The notes beneath the pieces are model-generated. The model worked only from the letters and a program-made list of their open reading frames with translations, ran no database searches and had not been told where the DNA came from. From Promineifilum sp. (GTDB lineage: Bacteria; Chloroflexota; Anaerolineae; Promineifilales; Promineifilaceae), in the NCBI GenBank assembly GCA_017983515.1, contig JAGOBF010000011.1, forward strand, positions 52,881-116,880: 64,000 bases of DNA, in the 5' to 3' direction. Both the position numbers and the translations under genes were made by a program. Below, one piece after another: positions 8,250 through 17,257 of this stretch (position 1 is its first letter; each line of letters opens with the position of its first letter).

Positions 8250-11200
8250 TTACTTCTTTCGCTCCGGGAAGCGCGTCAGCACCACGGCCGAATCGGGCAT
8301 GGGCAGGCGGCTGCCCAGATCGGTGCGGTCAACGGCCTTGATCGGCCGCGTGCCACCGCCCAACTGATACACCCCCAACGGCGTGCCCGGCTCGCTCATG
8401 TTCAGCGGCAGGATGGCCTGCCCCAGCAGGTAGCCTTCAGCGTCGATAGCGCAGCTCGTGACGTGACCGACAACCTTGCCGCGCCGGTCGAGCACCGGGT
8501 CGCCCGACTCCGGCCGGCGCACGCCCTTCTCGTTCATGCGGAAGCGCACGATGACCCGGTCGCGGTTCTCCTCATGATCGGCGAAAGCGCGACGGCCGAT
8601 GAAAAACGGCTTCCACAGCTTGACAAAGCTGCCGAAGCCCGCGTCGGCCGGGTTCAAATCATGCGCCCCGGCCATCTCGTGGCCGTAGAGCGGCAGACCC
8701 GCCTCGGTGCGCGTGCTGTCCCGCGCTGCCAGCCCACAGGGCTTCATACCCAGCGGCTCGCCCACGGCCATCAGCGCGTTCCAAAGATCGACGGCGCGGT
8801 CGGGATGAACAAACAGTTCATAGGCCACACGCTCGCCGGTATAGCCGGTGCGCGAGATGATCAGGTCGAAGCCGCCGGGATTGCCGCGCATGACGCCCGC
8901 CCAACGCATAGCCTTCAGACGTTTGGCGAAAACGGGATCGTCGCCGGAGAGGGCGATCAGGATGTCGGCCGCGCGCGGGCCTTGCAAGGCGATGTCCACC
9001 CGCCCGTCGGCCCCGTGCTGCGGGTCGCGCAGGTCGCGCAGCTCGGCCGGGTGCTGAATGCGCGCCCACGGCCGGTCGGCGTCGATCAACACGCGACCCT
9101 CGTTGACGGCGTTGAGCCAGGCCCAATCCTTATCGTTGTTGGAAGCGTTAACAACTACCAGATACACCTCGTCTTCCACACGGTAGACCATCAGGTCATC
9201 GACGACGGAACCGTCGGGCAACAGAAATTGGCTATATTGGGACTCGCCGACAGTCAGCGCGGCCACGTCGTTGCCGGTGACCGTGTTCAGGAATTCCAGC
9301 GCGTGCGGCCCGCGCGCGTCCAGAACACCCATGTGCGTCACGTCGAACAAACCGGCAGTTTCCCGAACGGCAGCATGTTCTTCGCCGACGCTGGTATACC
9401 AGACCGGCATATCGTATCCGGCAAAAGGCACCATGCGCGCCCCCAACGCCTTGTGGGTCTCGTGCAGGCTGGTGGTCAGCAGCGGCGGGTCGGCCGGTTC
9501 TTCCCAGGTGAAGGGCGGCAATGGATTACCCGCCGGACGGCGCTCGCGGCCGATGAAATATGGCTTGCTGTCGACAAAGGCGGCGTCCGGCGCGGCGTCA
9601 TCGCCGCGCAGCGCGCCCACAGCGGCCGCCGCGCGCGACAGCGCCGACCCGACGACGTCGCCCAGAGCGGCCGGGATCACCTGCGCCACGATGGGCCCAG
9701 GCAGCCGCGCGTAGACGTCGTCGAACTGGGCATAGCCGTCCGACAGGGCTTGCAGCCACTCGGCCGCTTCGGCGGCGTCCTCGTTGCTCCCGAAATGGAG
9801 CGCGAAATGTTTGGCGTCGATGCGTTGCAGCGTGGCGTCGAGGTCGAGGTCCGGGCCGAAGAGATGGGACGGCTGCGAATCGCCGTCGCCCAAGCTGGTC
9901 ACGTCACTGGTCAGGGCATAGTTGAGAAACGCCGGCGCGTCATCGCCGCGCACGGCAACGGCCATGCCCGCCGGCGGCTCCGGCACATTCCGCAGACGCC
10001 GCACGATCTCCCGGCCGCGCTTTAACACCCGGTAATCGACCCGCGCCCGCAATTCGCGCTTGCCGCCGGTGCTCGTATGGATGTACGGCCGCGAGCCCTT
10101 AAGGACGGTGGCGATGGCTTCGGCCAACAAATCGATCTCCTCCGGGCCGAATCCCAACTGGCTGATCCACACAGTTCCCATGCGAATACCCGTGGGCGAG
10201 AGCGCGCCCTTGTCGCCGGGGATGGTGTTGCGATTGACGACGATGCCAGCCACGTCCAGTATGCGCGACCCCATATCGCCGGTCAGGTGTACGCCGTCGT
10301 GGGTCACTGACTTCGTGTCAATGAGTAACAGGTGATTCTCGCAGCCGCCGCCGACGACGCGAATGCCGTGCTGTTGGAACTGCTGGGCCAGCCGATTGGC
10401 GTTGTCGACAATGCGCTGTTGCAAGGCGCGGAACTGTTCGGTCTGGGCCAGCTTAAGGGCCACGGCCAGCGCGGCGATGGTGTTGACGTGCGGGCCACCC
10501 TGTTCGCCGGGGAATACGGCGCGATCAAGCTTGCGGGCCAGATCGCGCCGGTGAGTCATCAGCATGGCCCCGCGTGGCCCGCAGAGACTCTTGTGCGTGG
10601 TCGTCGAGACGACGTCGGCGATGCCGATCGGGCTGGGGTGCACGCCGGCCGCCACCAGGCCGGAGATGTGAGCGATGTCGGCCAGAAGGTAGGCCCCCAC
10701 CTTGTCGGCGATCTCCCGAAAACGCTTCCAGTCGATGATTTTGGGGTAGGCCGAATAGCCGGCGACGATGATCTGTGGCTTACTCTCCAGCGCCGTCCGT
10801 TCGATGGCGTCATAATCCAGTTCTTCCGTCTTCGGATCGACGAAGTAGGGCACGCCCTTGTAGACCTTGCCGGAGCGATTGACCGGCGACCCGTGAGTTA
10901 GATGGCCGCCGTCGTTGAGGTTGAGGCCCAGGATCGTATCGCCGGGCTGCAACAGCGCGGTGTAGACGGCGCTATTGGCTGGCGCGCCGCTCAGGGGCTG
11001 GACGTTGACATAGAGATTGTCGGCGCTGATGCCGTTGGCGGCAAAAAGCTCGGCCGCGCGCCGCCGGGCCAACGCCTCGATGATGTCGGCGTTTTCAACA
11101 CCCTTGTAGTAGCGCGGATCGCTATAGCGCCGGTACTGGGCCAGCTCCATGTCGATGTCGGTAATCTCAGCCTCGGTCTGCCGGCGGCTCTCCTCGCGCG

Positions 11201-11387
11201 GGTAGCCTTCGGCGTAGATGTTGCCGAAACTGCTGCTCATCACCTCGGCGACGGCCTCTGGGGCCTCGCTCTCGCTGGCGATCAGGATGATCGTCGCTGC
11301 CTGGCGGGCATCTTCGCGATCAATAATTTCCTTGACTGCCTCATCTACGTCGGCTACCGATCCGCGAAAAATAAAATCATCATTCAT
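8250..11387 (-). CDS. Fusion of serine hydroxymethyltransferase and aminomethyltransferase (GlyA-GcvT)
   Basis: A 1045-residue two-enzyme protein of one-carbon metabolism. Residues 1-465 are a PLP-dependent GlyA domain: YAEGYP, ADIAHISGLVAAGVHPSP, the Schiff-base Lys266 in STTTHKSLCGPRG, and a C-terminal GIRMGT. Relative to usual GlyA there is an insert of about 28 residues between YAEGYP and RYYKG. Residues 640-1045 are a GcvT (glycine cleavage T-protein) domain: GARMVPFAGYDMPVWY, GLFDVTHMG, VASNN-like VVNASNND, TGYTGE, LAARDSTRTEAGLPLYGHE. The linker 475-600 itself contains a GcvT-like phrase (FLNYALTSDVTSLGDGDSQ). Both enzymes use 5,10-methylene-THF and glycine, so the fusion could channel folate. 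No gcvH or gcvP is in the window. ATG 11385-11387 has GGAGGT six bases upstream. Confidence 0.93.
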   Translation of the reverse strand: MNDDFIFRGSVADVDEAVKEIIDREDARQAATIILIASESEAPEAVAEVMSSSFGNIYAEGYPREESRRQTEAEITDIDMELAQYRRYSDPRYYKGVENADIIEALARRRAAELFAANGISADNLYVNVQPLSGAPANSAVYTALLQPGDTILGLNLNDGGHLTHGSPVNRSGKVYKGVPYFVDPKTEELDYDAIERTALESKPQIIVAGYSAYPKIIDWKRFREIADKVGAYLLADIAHISGLVAAGVHPSPIGIADVVSTTTHKSLCGPRGAMLMTHRRDLARKLDRAVFPGEQGGPHVNTIAALAVALKLAQTEQFRALQQRIVDNANRLAQQFQQHGIRVVGGGCENHLLLIDTKSVTHDGVHLTGDMGSRILDVAGIVVNRNTIPGDKGALSPTGIRMGTVWISQLGFGPEEIDLLAEAIATVLKGSRPYIHTSTGGKRELRARVDYRVLKRGREIVRRLRNVPEPPAGMAVAVRGDDAPAFLNYALTSDVTSLGDGDSQPSHLFGPDLDLDATLQRIDAKHFALHFGSNEDAAEAAEWLQALSDGYAQFDDVYARLPGPIVAQVIPAALGDVVGSALSRAAAAVGALRGDDAAPDAAFVDSKPYFIGRERRPAGNPLPPFTWEEPADPPLLTTSLHETHKALGARMVPFAGYDMPVWYTSVGEEHAAVRETAGLFDVTHMGVLDARGPHALEFLNTVTGNDVAALTVGESQYSQFLLPDGSVVDDLMVYRVEDEVYLVVVNASNNDKDWAWLNAVNEGRVLIDADRPWARIQHPAELRDLRDPQHGADGRVDIALQGPRAADILIALSGDDPVFAKRLKAMRWAGVMRGNPGGFDLIISRTGYTGERVAYELFVHPDRAVDLWNALMAVGEPLGMKPCGLAARDSTRTEAGLPLYGHEMAGAHDLNPADAGFGSFVKLWKPFFIGRRAFADHEENRDRVIVRFRMNEKGVRRPESGDPVLDRRGKVVGHVTSCAIDAEGYLLGQAILPLNMSEPGTPLGVYQLGGGTRPIKAVDRTDLGSRLPMPDSAVVLTRFPERKK

Positions 11388-11616
11388 TATTGTACCTCCA
11401 CTGGCCACCGTGTCGCGGGAGGTTCGACCCGCTGCGGCCTATAGTCCTTTACGGTTTGCGCAATCGCTGTTAAGGGGAAATGTTGGGTTTTTATAGAGTG
11501 GAACCGCCGGACAACCGATGAGCAACCCGGCGAGCAGCCGTCCATATGGCAACGAATTGTAACACATGGTTGTCCGGCGACAATTTACGCAACCTTCGTT
11601 ATAATGCCGGATAGAC

Positions 11617-12528
11617 ATGACCCCAAAGGAAGATAACGTCGCCGAAAATATCCTCGCTAATCTCCGCGTGGGCATCGTCGGTCTGGGACTGATGGGCGGA
11701 TCGCTGGCGCTGGCCTTGCGCGACCGCGTCGCCAGACTCACGGCAATCGAGCGGCTGGCGGACGTCCGCCAGCTGGCGCTGCGCGAAAGCATCGTCGCCG
11801 ACGCCGGGGAGTCGTTGACGCTCCATCCTCCGCCGGTCGATCTGCTCGTTCTGGCGACCCCGGTGCGGGCCATTCTGGACACGTTCCGCATGCTACCCGA
11901 TCTATACCCGGATGGTTGCGCGATCATTGACCTCGGCAGCACCAAGCGCGAGGTGGTGGCTGCCATGGATCTGCTGCCGCCCCGATTTGCCGCTCTGGGC
12001 GGCCATCCAATGTGCGGCAAGGAAACGGCCGGCCTGGCCGCCGCCACGGCCGATCTCTATCGCGATCAACTCTTCCTTCTTTGCCCCTCGCAACGGACGA
12101 CGCCCGCTGTCAACGCTATGGCCCTGGCGCTCATCGATTGTATCGGCGCGCGACCCTTGTGGATCGATGCGGCCGACCACGACGCCGCTGTCGCTGCCGT
12201 CAGCCATTTGCCGGCCCTCCTGTCGGCGGCACTGATGCGCGTGGCCGCCGACGAACGCCTATGGCCGGTCAGCGCCTCCGGATTCCGCGACACGTCCCGG
12301 CTGGCCGGCTCCGATCCGCGCATGATGCTAGACATTCTTCTGACGAACCGTGAGGCCGTTCTCGAAGCATTGCGCCATTATGAAACTGAATTAGCGGACG
12401 TTCGTCTGGCGTTGGAGGCCGGCGACGAAACGACTCTGGCCGAGTGGCTGGCGACGGCCCAGGTAAACTACGCCGCCTATCGCCGCTTCAAGTCGGCCGA
12501 ACGCCTTTCAATCGCCCCGCACCGCTGA
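11617..12528 (+). CDS. tyrA: Prephenate dehydrogenase
   Basis: Converts prephenate to 4-hydroxyphenylpyruvate with NAD(P)+ in tyrosine synthesis. The 303 residues begin with a Rossmann motif VGIVGLGLMGGS (18-29), followed by DLLVLATPVRAI, IDLGSTK and GGHPMCGKETAG (substrate-binding His region), then GFRDTSRLAGSDPRMM, typical of the all-helical dimerisation domain. It is monofunctional: no chorismate mutase or ACT domain is present. A TATAAT at 11600-11605 lies 11 bases before the ATG, so the message has almost no leader and no Shine-Dalgarno site. It is divergent from the GlyA-GcvT gene and stands alone. Confidence 0.93.
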   Translation: MTPKEDNVAENILANLRVGIVGLGLMGGSLALALRDRVARLTAIERLADVRQLALRESIVADAGESLTLHPPPVDLLVLATPVRAILDTFRMLPDLYPDGCAIIDLGSTKREVVAAMDLLPPRFAALGGHPMCGKETAGLAAATADLYRDQLFLLCPSQRTTPAVNAMALALIDCIGARPLWIDAADHDAAVAAVSHLPALLSAALMRVAADERLWPVSASGFRDTSRLAGSDPRMMLDILLTNREAVLEALRHYETELADVRLALEAGDETTLAEWLATAQVNYAAYRRFKSAERLSIAPHR

Positions 12529-12545
12529 GAGTAAACTGGGGAAAA

Positions 12546-12574
12546 TTGCCTGATTGGCGGCCCATCGCTATAAT
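12546..12574 (+). promoter_or_regulatory. Promoter of the LCP gene
   Basis: TTGCCT (12546-12551), a 17-base spacer and a perfect TATAAT (12569-12574) lie 32 bases before the ATG. The leader contains GGGGTGG as ribosome-binding site. Confidence 0.7.
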
Positions 12575-12606
12575 GCCGCCTGCACGTACCATTGGGGTGG
12601 TGTTTT

Positions 12607-14028
12607 ATGTCTAGTGATTCGCGTGGACCTCGTCGCAATTCCGGCCTTCGGTTGCCGGGGTGGGCCTTAGTACTGTTGCTGGTACTGGGCCTTTCGTTAT
12701 TGGGGCTCAGTTCGGTCTGGTTATTTCGCACGGTTCGTGGGTTGGCGGCCGTGCCCAACGGCCCCGGCCCCGATTTCAACCCCGTCCCCGGCCAAACGGG
12801 CCCCGGCCAAAGCGCGCCGGAAGTCTCGGCCGGCACAATTGCCGCTCCCGGCGGCCAGGTCTCGCCCGACTCTATGCCCGTATGGTCGGGTACGGAGCGC
12901 GTCAACATCCTGTTACTTGGCGTCGATCTGCGCTGCGACGAGGAAGGCCCCACCCACAGCGACACGATCATCATCGCCACGATCGATCCCGTCAGCCAGT
13001 CGGCCGCCCTCCTGTCGCTGCCGCGCGACTTGTGGGTGGAGATACCCGATTTCGGGGCCAACCGCATCAATCAGGCCTACTTTCTGGGCCAGGCCTACGA
13101 ACTGCCGGGCGGCGGCGCCGGGCTGGCCGTGGAGACGGTAGAGGCCTTTCTGGGCATCCCCATCGATTACTACCTCGCCGTCGACTTCAAGGCGTTCGTC
13201 GATTTCGTCGACATGATGGATGGCGTCGTAATCGACGTGCCGGAGCGTATCGAGGATCCGAACTACCCCGACAATTGCTACGGCTACGACCCATTCACCA
13301 TTGACGCCGGTCAACAACGGCTCGACGGGGCTACTGCCCTCAAATATGCGCGCACACGCGTCACCTTCGGCGGCGACGTCGACCGCGCCGGCCGTCAACA
13401 ACAAGTTATCCTGGCCGTTCGCGACCAGGCCACCCAATTAAACTCGCTACCGCAATTACTCTTTAATGCCCCGCAACTGTGGCGGTCGTTCCAGGACAAC
13501 GTCGATACCGATTTGAGCCTGGATCAGGCGCTGCAACTGGCCAATCTAGTGCGCAACATTCCCCGCGATAACATCCATAACAGGGTGCTCGATTACGATT
13601 ACGTCTACAACGATACGACGTTCGACGGCCAGCAGGTGCTGGTGCCCCTGCGCGATGAGGTGCGCCTGTTGCGCGATGAACTGTTCGCGCCGCCCCCCGT
13701 GCCCACACCGATCATCGAGGCGCTGCCGACCGTCATCACGGTCGAGGATGCGCGCGTGGCCATCTTCAACGGCACATCGAGTTTTGGGCTGGCGGCCGAG
13801 ACCCAGCAATATTTGCTGCGGCAAAATGTGACCGTTACCGAGGTCGGTAATGCTGACTCGTCTACCTATTCGACAACCCAGATCATCGATTACGGTTCCC
13901 ACCCCGGCACCGTGCAATATCTCGTGCGGCTGATGAATATCCCCCCGCTCAACGTCAGCACCGGCACGAACCCGGCGGGCGACTTCGATGTTCTGGTGAT
14001 ATTGGGCGAGGATTGGCAGATTCCCTAG
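12607..14028 (+). CDS. LCP (LytR-CpsA-Psr) family cell-wall transferase
   Basis: LCP enzymes attach undecaprenyl-linked glycopolymers to peptidoglycan outside the membrane. The 473 residues have a short cytoplasmic tail, one membrane helix (about 16-38, ALVLLLVLGLSLLGLSSVWL), a Pro/Gly-rich spacer, and the LCP domain. That domain contains VNILLLGVDLR, HSDTIIIATIDP, LLSLPRDLWVEIP, GANRINQAYFLG and LKYARTR-x-GGDVDRAGRQQ, with the arginines and aspartates that bind the pyrophosphate head group. A C-terminal LytR_C-like domain starts around 375 (DARVAIFNGTSSFGLA). ATG 12607 is chosen for GGGGTGG at six bases; the frame's TTG at 12592 is unsupported. The next gene begins 12 bases after the stop. 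Confidence 0.92.
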   Translation: MSSDSRGPRRNSGLRLPGWALVLLLVLGLSLLGLSSVWLFRTVRGLAAVPNGPGPDFNPVPGQTGPGQSAPEVSAGTIAAPGGQVSPDSMPVWSGTERVNILLLGVDLRCDEEGPTHSDTIIIATIDPVSQSAALLSLPRDLWVEIPDFGANRINQAYFLGQAYELPGGGAGLAVETVEAFLGIPIDYYLAVDFKAFVDFVDMMDGVVIDVPERIEDPNYPDNCYGYDPFTIDAGQQRLDGATALKYARTRVTFGGDVDRAGRQQQVILAVRDQATQLNSLPQLLFNAPQLWRSFQDNVDTDLSLDQALQLANLVRNIPRDNIHNRVLDYDYVYNDTTFDGQQVLVPLRDEVRLLRDELFAPPPVPTPIIEALPTVITVEDARVAIFNGTSSFGLAAETQQYLLRQNVTVTEVGNADSSTYSTTQIIDYGSHPGTVQYLVRLMNIPPLNVSTGTNPAGDFDVLVILGEDWQIP

Positions 14029-14040
14029 GCAGCCGTCCCG

Positions 14041-16149
14041 ATGCAGAAGCGCGACGTGCCTTATCTGGTTCTGGGCTTCCTAATCACCGCCGTCGCCTGT
14101 CACTCGTCCCCGGACAATGACCTGTCCAACCTCGAGCCAGAATGGCTGGAGACGAGCAGCCCGATCAGCGCGGCCGGCAGCCCAACCGTACCCACCGACG
14201 CGCCCCTGCCGACCGACGAGCCTCCGCTTCCTGCCGCCCCGCCGGCGGCCGATGACTGGCCGACCCTGGGCGACCCGCGCGCCGGCCTGGCCCTCGCCAT
14301 CCCGCCAGACTGGGTCGATCTGACCGATCGGAGCGGCGATCCGGCGATGGGCAACCGCCTGGGCATCGGCCTCATCTTTTCGGCCGATTCAGAACGGACG
14401 GGTCGCAGTCTCCTGGCGGGCAAAGCTTTCACAGACGGGGCGTATGTGTCCGGCCTCATCGTCGCCGCGCCCGTGGCCGTCACCGACCCGGCAGCGGCGC
14501 TGGTCGAGTTGCTGGCCACGGCCGCCCCCTCGGCCGTCCGCCTCACAGCCGTTGCCCCGCTCCAATCGGCCAACGGCGTCAACGGCCTGGCGGTCGACAT
14601 CGCCGACGCCGACGGCCCGGTCGGCCTCAGCCAATCCGATGCCAACAACCTGCGCACGCGCGTGGTGCTCTTCATGCCAGCCGCCGTCGGCGAAGAGGCC
14701 GAGAATTGGGTCATCCTGTTGTTCAGCGCCACGGTCGACAGTTGGAACCAATACGCCGGTCGGTTCGAACGCATGCTCCAGTCGGTCGAGGTCTACAACA
14801 TCGACCCCGGCACAGCGACGCCGGCCGGCAACGTCGTCCGCGGCGAGTTGAGCGGCGAACGGGACGAAGTCAGCGCCCATCTGGAGAGTGACGTCAATGA
14901 TGTATGGACCTTCTCGTCTCCCGGCAACCGCTATGCGTCGCTGCACCTGCAACCCGAGGAGCCGCATCTGGACTTGACCTTGACGCTGCTCGCCCCCGAC
15001 CGGCAAACGGTGGCGCGCATCGAGAACGGCTATGAAGGCGTGACGGAATCGACGGTCGATCTATGGCTGTCGCAACCCGGCGTTTACATCGTCGAGATCA
15101 GTGATTTCGCCCAGGCGGCGGGCCGCTATACCCTTTCACTCGATTTATCCGGTCAATCCACGCATGGCAACGGCGGAACAATGGCCTTCGGCCAGGCGTT
15201 GCAGACGCAGCTGCCGCCCAATGGACAACACAACTGGGTCTTTTCGGCCGCTGCCCACCAGCACATCGGCGTCGTCGTCGAACCGGGTGTGCAAACGTTT
15301 GACGCCATCCTGGAACTGTATGGGCCGGACGGCACGCAATTGATCGCTCTGGACGAAGGGTTCAGCGGCGACCCGGAGCTTATCTCCGACTTCGAATTGC
15401 CCGCCGCCGGGGAATACGTCATCGTCGTGCGCAGCTTTTCGCCCCAGGGCGGCCCCTATACGGTCTCGCTCGACGAGGGCGACCGGCCGATAGAAAACTT
15501 CTATGACGCGGGCGATCTGCTCTATGGCAGCGTCCACCAGGAATCGCTGCAACGGCAGGAAGCTCAGGCCTGGTTTTTGCAGGGCAAGGCGGGCGACCAT
15601 ATTCTTATCCGCGTGACACCGCTAGAGGGTGACCTCGATCTCAACGTCTGGCTGCTCGACGACCACATCGAACGCATCGCCGCCGTCGATGAATTCGTCG
15701 CGGGCGAACCGGAGACGATTGAGTTGACATTGAGCGCCGACGGCCAATATATTGTGCTTGTGCGAGACTTCAACGGCCAACCAGGCCCATACGAGATCGT
15801 GCTGGGGGCGGCGCCGGTGGCCACGCCGGAAAACGCGGGCACGCTCAGCTACGGCGATGCGATCATCGGCGCCCTGAGACCCGGCGCGGCCGCCGCCTGG
15901 GTATTCAACGCGGAAACCGGGGACGTGATCGATATTGACGTAGAGGCTGGAGACCTCGGCAGCGACATCGTTCTGCAGCTGCAAGGGCCGGACGGATTCA
16001 CCATCCAGCAAGTCGACCGAACCTCGGCCGGCGGAGATGAAGCGATTCGCGCCTTTCTCGTGCCAATCAGCGGTGCGTGGCGCATCGTCCTGCGCGAATA
16101 CTTCGGCGATAGGGCCGGCTATCGTCTGGAGTTGAGGCGGACACCGTGA
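14041..16149 (+). CDS. Lipoprotein with four PPC-like beta-sandwich repeats
   Basis: A 702-residue exported protein. A short hydrophobic segment ends in the lipobox TAVAC (Cys20), followed by a Pro/Thr-rich linker to about residue 75. Residues 80-250 resemble a domain with a DPRAGLALAIPPDWVDL phrase seen in PsbP/DUF1795-like modules. Four repeats of about 105 residues follow from 265 to the end. Each has a GELSG/AFGQ/LYGSV/SYGDA start, a W-F or W-V-F strand, D-L-x-L-x-GPDG and a final AGRYTLSL/GPYEIVL-type strand, characteristic of bacterial pre-peptidase C-terminal (PPC) domains. No enzyme core is visible, so it is probably a binding or scaffold protein. It is likely cotranscribed with the LCP gene (12-base gap). 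Confidence 0.8.
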   Translation: MQKRDVPYLVLGFLITAVACHSSPDNDLSNLEPEWLETSSPISAAGSPTVPTDAPLPTDEPPLPAAPPAADDWPTLGDPRAGLALAIPPDWVDLTDRSGDPAMGNRLGIGLIFSADSERTGRSLLAGKAFTDGAYVSGLIVAAPVAVTDPAAALVELLATAAPSAVRLTAVAPLQSANGVNGLAVDIADADGPVGLSQSDANNLRTRVVLFMPAAVGEEAENWVILLFSATVDSWNQYAGRFERMLQSVEVYNIDPGTATPAGNVVRGELSGERDEVSAHLESDVNDVWTFSSPGNRYASLHLQPEEPHLDLTLTLLAPDRQTVARIENGYEGVTESTVDLWLSQPGVYIVEISDFAQAAGRYTLSLDLSGQSTHGNGGTMAFGQALQTQLPPNGQHNWVFSAAAHQHIGVVVEPGVQTFDAILELYGPDGTQLIALDEGFSGDPELISDFELPAAGEYVIVVRSFSPQGGPYTVSLDEGDRPIENFYDAGDLLYGSVHQESLQRQEAQAWFLQGKAGDHILIRVTPLEGDLDLNVWLLDDHIERIAAVDEFVAGEPETIELTLSADGQYIVLVRDFNGQPGPYEIVLGAAPVATPENAGTLSYGDAIIGALRPGAAAAWVFNAETGDVIDIDVEAGDLGSDIVLQLQGPDGFTIQQVDRTSAGGDEAIRAFLVPISGAWRIVLREYFGDRAGYRLELRRTP

Positions 16150-16202
16150 GAATGGATGACGAACGATAAAGGACGAATGAAGACAGCCATCTCTAATCAA
16201 CT

Positions 16203-16994
16203 ATGCCCACACTGACCGCCATCATCCTGACCAAAAACGAAGCCCGCCACATCGTCGAATGTATCGACAGTCTCCGCTGGGCCGATCGGATCGTCGTCTT
16301 TGACTCTTATAGTGATGATGATACGGTCGAGCTGGCGGCGGCGGCCGGCGCGCAGGTGTTGCAGCGCCCCTTCGACAATTACGCCGCCCAGCGTAACGCG
16401 GCGCTGGAGGCCGTGGCCCCGGCGGACGGCGCAACTAGCTGGGTTCTATTCATCGACGCCGACGAACGCGGCACGCCGCCGCTGGCCGACGAGATCCGCC
16501 GGGTAATCGACGAACGGCCGGAAAGTGGCTGGTATGTGCCTCGCCACAACTATATTTTCGGCCGCCTGACGCTGGGCGCGGGTTGGTATCCCGATTACCA
16601 GTTCCGACTGCTGCGCCACGGCCGCGCCCGCTACGTCCGGCCGGTACACGAACTCGGCCAGGTAGACGGAGCCGTCGGCTACCTGGAACACCCGCTTATC
16701 CATTATAATTATCGCCATCCGGCCCAGTTCCATGCCAAGCAGCGCTTTTACGTCGAGCACGACGCCGCCATTTTGAAAGAGCAAGGTCTGCGGCCGAAGC
16801 CGCGCAACTTCGTGCTCCAGCCCCTGCGCCAGTTCTGGTGGCGCTTCGTCACGCTGAAAGGCTACCGCGATGGGCTCCACGGCCTGCGCCTCAGCCTATA
16901 CATGGCTTATTATGAGTGGCGCAAGTATCGGCGGCTGGCCGAGTTATGGCGGGCAGATTCTCCACGATCCGGGAGGTCAAACAATGCCGGTTGA
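16203..16994 (+). CDS. Family 2 glycosyltransferase (WaaE/KdtX-like)
   Basis: A 263-residue cytoplasmic GT-A transferase that uses a nucleotide sugar to modify a membrane-linked glycan. It opens with LTAIILTKNEARHIVECIDS, the signature of the WaaE/SunS-type branch. Next come DSYSDDDTVELA and QRNAALEAV. The metal-binding acidic motif is FIDADER (about residue 85). A C-terminal amphipathic part (PLRQFWWRFVTLKGYRDG, MAYYEWRKYRR) fits membrane association. The acceptor cannot be read. Its last 11 bases overlap the small gene downstream, and its tail SPRSGRSNNAG is weakly conserved-looking, so the end of the gene doubles as the next gene's ribosome-binding site. Confidence 0.9.
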   Translation: MPTLTAIILTKNEARHIVECIDSLRWADRIVVFDSYSDDDTVELAAAAGAQVLQRPFDNYAAQRNAALEAVAPADGATSWVLFIDADERGTPPLADEIRRVIDERPESGWYVPRHNYIFGRLTLGAGWYPDYQFRLLRHGRARYVRPVHELGQVDGAVGYLEHPLIHYNYRHPAQFHAKQRFYVEHDAAILKEQGLRPKPRNFVLQPLRQFWWRFVTLKGYRDGLHGLRLSLYMAYYEWRKYRRLAELWRADSPRSGRSNNAG

Positions 16995-17211
16995 AGTCGA
17001 TTGTACATTTGACGAGGACGGCCGCATCCGTGTGCGGCGCATTCGGGTGGGCAAGCCCTGGCGGGTCGTTGAGCAGGGCCGTCAATGGGCCGACGTCGAC
17101 GGCCGCCATGTGCTGATTATGTTGTCGGATGGAGTGCACGAGTTGCTGCTGCGCGCCGATACGTTGACCTGGCAGTTACGCGATCTGCCCACGACACAGC
17201 GATTAGCATAG
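16984..17211 (+). CDS. Small conserved-looking protein, 75 residues
   Basis: The ATG at 16984-16986 has GGGAGG seven bases upstream, which is why it is preferred over the longer frame from 16870 that lies inside the glycosyltransferase. The product starts MPVEVDCTFDEDGRIRVRRI and continues with KPWRVVEQGRQW and LLLRADTLTWQLRDL. Alternating charged and aromatic residues suggest a small beta barrel, reminiscent of DUF6504-type proteins, but the match is from memory and uncertain. It overlaps the preceding gene by 11 bases and is probably co-translated. No membrane segment or cysteine pair of note. Confidence 0.6.
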   Translation: MPVEVDCTFDEDGRIRVRRIRVGKPWRVVEQGRQWADVDGRHVLIMLSDGVHELLLRADTLTWQLRDLPTTQRLA

Positions 17212-17257
17212 TACAGGATTCTTATCTCGCCCGGCCCGCCACGCAAGAAGCCGGCGG

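Noticed and set aside
8463..10025. Open frame of 520 codons on the plus strand
   Set aside because: Antisense to the GlyA-GcvT gene, whose motifs are unmistakable. The predicted product is rich in His/Arg/Gln as shadows are.
11400..11470. Possible glycine riboswitch before the GlyA-GcvT gene
   Set aside because: A GTCGCGGGAGGTTCGACCCGC hairpin is visible but none of the conserved glycine-aptamer core was found.
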